A DNA stretch of 64,000 bases from Piliocolobus tephrosceles (Eukaryota; Chordata; Mammalia; Primates; Cercopithecidae): the NCBI RefSeq assembly GCF_002776525.5, contig NC_045439.1:121771548-121835547 (forward strand), read 5' to 3'. A program made the position numbers and the translations under genes. Shown here one piece after another: positions 57,130-64,000 of this stretch. The notes beneath the pieces are model-generated. The model worked only from the letters and a program-made list of their open reading frames with translations. It was not told the DNA's origin and did not search any database. Within the stretch, counting starts at the first letter, position 1; each line of letters opens with the position of its first letter.

Positions 57130-58900
57130 CTGATTTTGTCTTTATGCTGGCTCCGAGTCCCATCCTTGTATTCTAACTATTGAGGATGCAGCACCACTCA
57201 TGGCTCCACCAGTGGATAAATGCATATACCCATCTTCAGAATCCCATTGGTCAGGGTTTTCTGCATGGGAACAAAGCATCCTTCCATTTCCAGGTGCATC
57301 ACTCAGCCCATTCAGGAAGCTATCACAGAAGCTAAGTCCTACAGGTTCCCTCAGGTTAGTGAGTAGTCTTTCCTGGTAATTGGTGTCAATGGTCAATTGC
57401 AATCTCCTGAAAATCTCCACTGCCACAGCTGGTCCCAGAGTCCTAATTGATATTTTGCATCTCACTTCCACCACCCACTCTAGGTGCCCCCCAACAACCA
57501 TCTAGCAGTTTAGTAAGTCTGAGCTGTAGATTGATGGAGTGGCCCAGAGCTCCATCCTGAGGGGACTGAGTTGTTAGTTGCTTTGCACTTGTTAGGTTTG
57601 GGTTGTTGTAACTGCCTATTTACAATTGTCAGTGAGCACAAAAGTATAGGGGATACTTCCAGGGAATCCCCTCGGTTGCAGTCATACTCTTATCTTCTCC
57701 CATTGCATTGCAGCCACCCTAGCTTCTCATGGTAATTAAGGCCAATTATTCTAGCCATAAGACAACTCTTTCCTTTGCCTGCTGGTCCACTGTTATAAGG
57801 AGTCCCAAACGGCTGAGTGATAGTCACAACTTCCAGTTCACTGGAGCCTTTCCCACCTGCACTGGAAAAAGCATTTTCTTCCTGGAAACTTAGACCTCTA
57901 AACTGGCAGAATTTGAGTTTGCAGGAACAGGAAGATACAAATTCCACAAGTAAGTCCCTGGGAGTGATAACTAAAGGGATCAATTCTACTTCTATCCCTT
58001 GGTTCCTGGACTCATATATTCTAGCTATGTGGGACACTGAACCATAAATTGATTATTGATTCAGCATATGTATCACATCCTGGAAAGCAGTGCTCCAACT
58101 TCCAACCCTACAGGGTATCATCTCTGAGCTGGCACCTTAGCTGAGCTTTCAACAGGCCAGTTCATAACTCCACTAGGTTGACTGCTTCTGGGTGGCATGG
58201 TATATAATAAGACCAATGAGCCCATCATTTTACATTATTTGCCATAAAATGAGTCCTTTGCTCTGAGGTAACATGTGTGAGAACCAGGTTGATGGATTGG
58301 GAAATCTGTAAGCCCTCATATGGTGGTAGTGGCAGAGGGATTTCAGATAGAGAAGGAAAACTCATGTCTAGAGCAGGTATCAATGGTGATAAAGATGAAT
58401 GTTCATCCCCTCCAAAGTAGAGGGGTCAACCTCTCACTAGATAGCCACCTGATCTCTCCAAAAGCAGTGCCATCTCAAAGACTCAGCGATAGTCTCTGCT
58501 GCTGGCAAGTTGGGTGGTTAATAGTGGCAAGACCCAAATTGATTTTGGTGAAAGAGAGTGTCCATGTTCTTGGACCCATGAATAGCCTCCATTCAATCTC
58601 CATGACCACTCTACTCTGATCATGGCCCATTGTTCCAGCAGCGAGGTGATCAAGAAGAGAATGTGGCTGACATCCACAAGCCATATCACCCCTTTACCTG
58701 GTTGGGAGTCTCTGTGAGTCCATGTGGTCTGGTGCTCAGGCACAGCAACTTCTCCTTAGCAGGCAGCACTGTGCAAGTGGAGTTCTTGGTCTGTGGTGGC
58801 AGCAACAGTGGCAGCAATGAGCAGGGATTTATGACCATGAGAACAGAGTGAGTTGTCACCAGAGTCACTCCAATCTAAAAGCAAAGCAAGCAGTCAATGC
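57130..58900 (-). repeat. Endogenous retrovirus pol fossil (integrase and downstream region), degraded
   Basis: Read on the minus strand, 58500 to 58150 retains scattered integrase features: a CxxCQQQ-type zinc-site remnant near 58495, then catalytic-core-like and C-terminal-like stretches. Then 58037-57690 is a 115-codon open stretch resembling the region after integrase in some human ERVs, including a possible dUTPase-like part. It continues to 57142 in another frame. Stops and frameshifts separate the pieces. No LTR, gag or env was found attached. The class (ERVL-like versus ERV1) is not settled. The part from 58500 to 58900 may be upstream pol. It cannot encode a functional product. Confidence 0.6.
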
Positions 58901-59394
58901 AAGTGGAATCCAGGGGAGCTGGGATGGTGTATAAACTGGACCAGGTGCACTGGTCCTTACCTAGAGATGTAGTTGGGACCCTCCAAAAACAAGCTCACCT
59001 TTATTCTGCTGATAATTAGATCATTCTGAGCAACGTATATTGTCAAACAGTGGACCTAATTATGTGTATAAATGCCATCTATTAGAGTGAGTGAAGGAGG
59101 GAGTTCAGGAGGTAACACCAATGGTGGATGAGAAAATAAAAATTGCCCACCTGAAAGCCAGAAACAAGTGAATCTGAACAGTGCAAGGAATGGATTTTAG
59201 TGACATTGTTGATGCCCTTCCCAGGACCTCTTAAGCAGGTGATGCACCCATTCCCCAGCTGTTGTGAGTGATAGCCATCAACCAATATCCATGTCCATGA
59301 GTTCATATATATCCTTTCCCTGAGCCACTTCTCTCCACACAAAATAGATGCCCAAACTGATTTTTGACATGGCTGCCAAGGACACACAGTAGGG

Positions 59395-60244
59395 CAAGGA
59401 CAGTCTACTCAATAGATGGTGTTGGGAAAACTAGATGTCCACATGCAAAAGAATGAAATTAGACCCTTGTCTCATACCATATACAAAAATAAACTCAAAA
59501 TGGATTAAAGACTTAAATATAAATCCTGAAATTGTAAAACTACTAGGAGAAAACATAGGGGAAAACTCCATGACATTGCTCTGGGCAATAAATTTTTTGA
59601 TATATCCCAAAAACACAGGCAACAAAGCAAAAATAGACAAATGGGATTGCATCTAACTAAAAGTCTTCTGCACAACCAAGGAAACAATCAACAGAGTGAA
59701 GAAACAATCAATAGAATGGGAGAAAATATTTGCAAATCACACATCTAATAAGGGGTTAATATTCAAAATAAATAAAGAAGTCATCTCAATAGCAAGAAAG
59801 CAAATAACCCAATTTTAAAATGGGCAAAGAACCTAAGACATCTCTCAAAAAAAGAAATACAATAGCCAATAGGTATATGAAAAAATGCTCAACATCACTG
59901 ATCACCTTGGAAATGCAAATTAAACCACAATGAGATACCACCTATTAAAATGGCAATTATCAAAAAACAAAAGATAACTGATAAAGAAGATGTAGAGGAA
60001 AGAGAACACTTGTACACTGTTGATGGCAATGTAAATTAGTATAGCCATTATGAAAAAAAATATGGAGCTTTACCCAAAAATTAAAAATACAATTGCCATA
60101 TGATCAAGCAATCCCATTACTGGATATATATTTAAAGGAACTGAAATCAGTGTGTCCAAGAGATATCTGCACTCCCATGTTTATTCATAATAACCAAGAT
60201 ATGGAACCAACCTAGGTGTCCATCACTGGATGAATGGATAAATA

Positions 60245-60287
<43 letters not shown>

Positions 60288-60445
60288 GGAATACTATTAT
60301 CCATCCTTAAAAAGAAGAAATGGTGTCATTTGCAACAACATGGATGAACCAGGAGGACATTATGCTAAGTGAAATAAACCAGGCACAGAAAGAGAAATAC
60401 TGCATAATCTCGGTCATATACTCTTAAAAGCCAAACTCATAGAAA
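59395..60445 (+). repeat. Old L1 (L1PB/MA-type) ORF2 end and 3' UTR, plus strand
   Basis: 'AATAGATGGTGTTGGGAAAACTAGATG', 'AAAATGGATTAAAGACTTAAATATAAATCC', 'GAATGGGAGAAAATATTTGCAAATCAC', 'TGTACACTGTTGATGGCAATGTAAATTAG' and 'ATGCTAAGTGAAATAAACCAGGCACAG' are in L1 order. The frame breaks several times. A CA tract at 60247-60282 has expanded in the usual 'TACATATACAC' spot. Confidence 0.9.
60247..60282. repeat. (CA)n microsatellite inside an L1
   Basis: TACATACATA followed by an uninterrupted CA run and CAGAGTGG. It arose within the L1 3' region. Confidence 0.95.
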
Positions 60446-62486
60446 TAAGTAGAATGGTGGTTACCAGAGCCTGGGGTAGGGGAGAGGTACAGGAGGAGAC
60501 GACCTTCCTGGTTCTGAAGTCCTTCTACTGCTGTCACAACCATCCTACTCCAAAGGCACAAACATCAAGGGGCCTCCAACAGCTCCCTCCCTGCTTGCCT
60601 CAGAGCTTGGGAATCCCAAATCCAAATCTAGTTATAAGTGCAATATAGTGTGAATTGAAGAAAAAAGAATCTTCAAAAATGTACATATACTTTGATTCCA
60701 ACAGTATGGAAAACTATACATTTTAGGGAAAAGTGGAAAGTATCCTTCAAATATAGAGGTAGTTTTCTCAAAATTGTAACTTAAAGGATGGCTTATTTAT
60801 TTATTCTTATTTTTATTTTTTTATTCCCTTAAAATTGTTTTTATTTTCACAAATTACAAAAAAAACGAACAAACACAAAAATGCAGGGGGCCTTTCTCAA
60901 CCGTTTGCTTAGATGCTCAGCAAATGGTCTTATTTTCTGTTTTTCCCATACAGAGCACATTCCCCAGGAAGTAGGGAAACCACAGGACATGGTACCCTGT
61001 CGCCCGGGGCAGAAGATGGGGAGTGAGGAGGACACACTCAGGATCATCCAGAGCCTGAGCTGGGAGAAACTACCTAGGAAAATCTTTAAGGATGCCCTGA
61101 GGCCAGTGGCTGGGTCTGCCCTGTAGTGTGAACCCAAAGAAGACAAATCCCTCTTGGGCAAGGAATGTGGAAAGAGCTGTTGGTGCCACACTGGCCTCTT
61201 CAGCCAGCCCATCCATAAAAGACAAGATCAACCATCATTACAGATTTGATTCAGTGATTCAGAGAGTGACACTGACTGTGTTAATGGAGGCTAGGATCTG
61301 ATAAAGAGAAGAAAAATGTTTCAGCATCTGCAGATTTAGCCTAGATATGAGGGGTTTTTCCTCCATGCAATGGGAAGGGACCTGCCCAACACAAACACTG
61401 GACAATTATAGTCCAAAACAGCCTAGTTTCCCTGGGTTCCACAGAAAAGGCAGAGACAGAAGTAAGGAGGCCAAACATGGATACCCCCAACTCCCGACCC
61501 TGACCCTGATCCAAAGCTAAGCCTTCACCTAAGGTACTGCAAACTGTTCCCCTCCCTCCATTCCACCATTCCCTTAACTACTTTGTACACTCACAATCCC
61601 ACTTGATATAGAGCAAGGGGTAATAGAGAAACAGATTTCCCTTATATGTGTCAAATTATTTTAAAGTGGTTATATAGTAAATGATAACAAAAAAAATTGA
61701 AAAGAGAAACAAAGAAGGCTTATCCTACTGTAAGAGCTTGTATAGAGTACAGCTCCAGAATGTTCAGGAACATCTGATGCTTGTAAATATTGTGCTCTGA
61801 CAGCTTCACAGCACTCTTCTCTCCACACACTGCCCAACACACTTGAATTCTTCTCAGCTTCTGCCCCTCCCTAAGAAAAGTTCTTGCAAACATATACGTT
61901 CTTATAAACGGAGATTTGTCTCCTCATGGCCATTTGATAGTCAAATAAAAAATGATTTATCTAGTCTTCAACAACCTAGGTAAAGAGAGCTCAGCAAACC
62001 TGTGGGTGAAGCAGAATAAAATCAGGATGAAAACCACCTCTGTGTAAAGCAGGACATAGCGAGGGCCTGCAAACTGCACACCTGTAATTCACTGGTGTCA
62101 TGACAGAGGTCTAAAACATGTGATATGTGCACTCCTGACCTTCCCTGACAAGGGTTTCGACTCAATGGGAAAACTCATCATTTACCTGTGAAAAAGTTTT
62201 ATGAGCAAAACATAACTAAAGGAAGGAATTTAACAACACTAAAGGTCTATTTCAAGAGACCTATTGTACAACATGTTGGTTATGGTTAATAACAATGCAT
62301 TTTGAGAATTGAAAATCATGAAGAGAATAAATTTTAAGTGTTCTCAGCACAAAAAAAGATAAGCATGTGAGGTATTGAATATGTTCATTAGCTTGATTAA
62401 GTCATTCCACAATGCATATGTGTATCAAAACATCGTGTTGTACACTGTAAATATGTACAATTTGTATTTGTCAATTTAAAAATTAA
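60446..62486. other. Unique intergenic DNA with no recognised gene
   Basis: About 2 kb, AT-rich at both ends and GC-richer at 60880-61560. An 81-codon ATG frame at 60881-61126 overlaps a longer frame on the other strand. Neither has a recognisable family, signal peptide or splice context. A decayed processed pseudogene cannot be excluded. No protease exon is seen. Confidence 0.4.
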
Positions 62487-62765
62487 TATTGGCTGGGTGC
62501 AGTGGCTCATGCCTGTAATCTCAGCACTTTGGGAGGCTGAGGCTGGCAGATCACTTGAGGTCAGGAGTTCGAGACCAGCCTAGCCAACATAGTAAAATCC
62601 TGTCTCCACTAAAAATACAAAAATTAGCCGGACATGATGTCGTGTGCCTGCGGTCCCAGCTACTTGGGAGGCACGAGAATCACTTGAACCCAGGAGGTGA
62701 AGGCTGCAGTGAGCTGAGATTGTGCCACTGCACTCCAGCCTGGACAAAAGGGCAAGATTCAGCCT
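62487..62765 (+). repeat. Alu (AluS-like), plus strand
   Basis: 'GGCTGGGTGCAGTGGCTCATGCCTGTAATC', 'GGTCAGGAGTTCGAGACCAGCC', 'CACTGCACTCCAGCCTGGACAAAAGGGC'. A few bases are missing in the right monomer (GGAGGCACGAGAATC). Its tail has become an AAAT repeat. Confidence 0.93.
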
Positions 62766-62825
62766 CAAAAAATAAATAAATAATAAATAAATAAATAAAT
62801 AGTGATAGTAATAAATAAATAAAAC
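62766..62825. repeat. (AAAT)n microsatellite from an Alu tail
   Basis: A run of AAATAAAT units with small interruptions follows directly on the Alu 3' end, a common origin for tetranucleotide repeats. Confidence 0.92.
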
Positions 62826-62865
62826 TGGAAAAATTAAAATTTGAAAAAAATTTTAAATTTTTCTC

Positions 62866-64000
62866 TTTTTTTATTATACTTTAAGTTCTAGGGTACATGT
62901 GCACAATGTGCAGGTTTGTTACTTATGTATACATGTGCCATGTTGGTGTGCTGCACCCATTAACTCTTCATTTATATAGGCATATCTCCTAATGCTATCC
63001 CTCCCCCCTCACCCGACTCCACCCCATGGCCAATGATGATGAGCATTTTTTCATGTGTCTGTTGGCTGCATAAATGTCTTCTTTTGAGAAGTGTCTGTTC
63101 ATATCTTTTGCCCACTTTTTGATGGGGTTGTTTGATTTTTTTCTTGTAAATTTGTTTAAGTTCTTTGTAGATTCTGGATATTGGCCCTTTGTCAGATGGG
63201 TAGATTGCAAAAACTTTCTCCATACTGTAGGTTGCCTGTTCACTCTGATGGTTGTTTCTTTTGCTGTGCAGAAGCTCTTTAGTTTAATTAGATCCCATTT
63301 CTCAGTTTCAGCTTCTGTTGCTGTTACTTTTGGTGTTTTAGAGATGAAGTCCTTGCCGATGCCTATATGTTGAATGATATTGCCTAGGTTTTCACCTAGG
63401 GTTTTTATGGTTTTAGGTCTGACATTTAAGTCTTTAATCCATCTTGAATTAATTTTTGTATAAGGTGTAAGGAACAGATCCAGTTTCAGCTTTCTACATA
63501 TGGCTAGCCAGTTTTCCCAGCATCATTTATTAAATAGGGAATCCTTTCCCCATTGCTTGTTTTTGTCAGGTTTGTCAAAGATCAGATGGTTGTAGATGTG
63601 TGGTATTATTTCTGAGGGCTCTGTTCTGTTCCATTGGTCTATATCTCTCTTTTGGTACAAGTACCATGCTGTTTTGGTTACTATAACCTTGTAGTATAGT
63701 TTGAAGTCAGGTAGTGTGATGACTCCAGCTTTGTTCTTTTGGCTTAGGATTGTCTTGGCAATGCAGGCTCTTTTTTGGTTCCATATGAACTTTAAAGTAG
63801 TTTTTTCCAATTCTGTGAAGAAAGTTATTGGTAGCTTGATGGGGATGGTATTGAATCTATAAATTACCTTGGGCAGTATGGCCATTTTTGTGATATTGAT
63901 TCTCCCTATCCATGAACATGGAATGTTCTTCCATTTATTTCTGTCCTCTTTTATTTCATGGAGCAGTGGTTTGTAATTCTCCTTGAAGAGGTCCTTCACA
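62866..64000 (-). mobile_element. Young L1 (L1PA-like), minus strand, running off the window
   Basis: The 3' end is at about 62866 (TTTTTTTATTATACTTTAAGTTCTAGGGTACATGTGC). The 3' UTR text jumps near 63020 straight to the ORF2 region that is some 580 bp further in at the L1 of 15341-16687, so there is an internal deletion. An ORF2 C-terminal open stretch of 158 codons (63999-63523) remains. The 5' part lies outside the window. Confidence 0.93.

Noticed and set aside
61790..61815. TGTGCTCTGACAGCTTCACA as a third copy of the protease TAAHC exon end
   Set aside because: The similarity to TTTGTGCTGACAGCAGCTCAC is short and needs an insertion. The flanks show no further exon 2 match and there is no donor site.

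Overview
This is mammalian nuclear DNA, almost certainly from an Old World monkey. It carries two intact five-exon serine protease genes with close human counterparts, cathepsin G (CTSG) and mast cell chymase (CMA1), both on the plus strand. They sit in a background of primate repeats (Alu, L1, THE1/MaLR, MIR, ERV). Two young Alus (1942-2261 and 36307-36600) have the AluYR-type diagnostic bases of cercopithecoid monkeys and perfect target-site duplications. The window is the CTSG-CMA1 part of the granzyme B/granzyme H/cathepsin G/chymase locus (human 14q11.2), read in the direction of transcription.

Layout. 1-4950: an ancient minus-strand L1 with three Alu insertions, then an old plus-strand L1. 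4950-6148: non-repetitive DNA leading to the CTSG promoter. 6149-8737: CTSG, 255 codons in five exons. 8850-11460: repeat fossils, a probable solo LTR and a CT/CA microsatellite. 12308-13716: a decayed protease gene remnant (exon 1 and exon 2 only). 13985-30155: a dense retroelement block. It holds a head-to-head L1 palindrome around a 10-N assembly gap (15341-18050), an old L1 split by a complete THE1 element, a MaLR LTR and a nearly full-length minus-strand L1. 30155-44930: sparser, mixed unique DNA, Alus, old L1/HAL1 pieces and MIRs. 45110-45520: an orphan chymase-like promoter, exon 1 and start of intron 1. 47773-49378: a young 5'-truncated L1. 52846-55791: CMA1 with TATA box, five exons and poly(A) signal. 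55908-56010: a TG/GA microsatellite. 57130-64000: an ERV pol fossil, an old L1, an Alu and a young minus-strand L1 running off the end.

The two live genes encode granule proteases of myeloid cells: neutrophil azurophil granules (CTSG) and mast cell secretory granules (CMA1). Both use the same intron phases, a signal peptide, a two-residue Gly-Glu activation peptide, a His-Asp-Ser triad, and Phe191 in place of the usual Cys191. Each appears to have its own promoter; nothing suggests co-transcription.

The most interesting content is the pair of protease relics between the two genes. The one next to CTSG retains a Trp at the third mature residue and a leader that recall the rodent Mcpt8 family. 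The one nearer CMA1 has an Mcpt/beta-chymase-like leader. Their order matches, as I recall it, the order of the expanded rodent locus, so both may be remains of genes lost in primates. The N gap inside the L1 palindrome is probably a mis-assembly or an underestimated gap.
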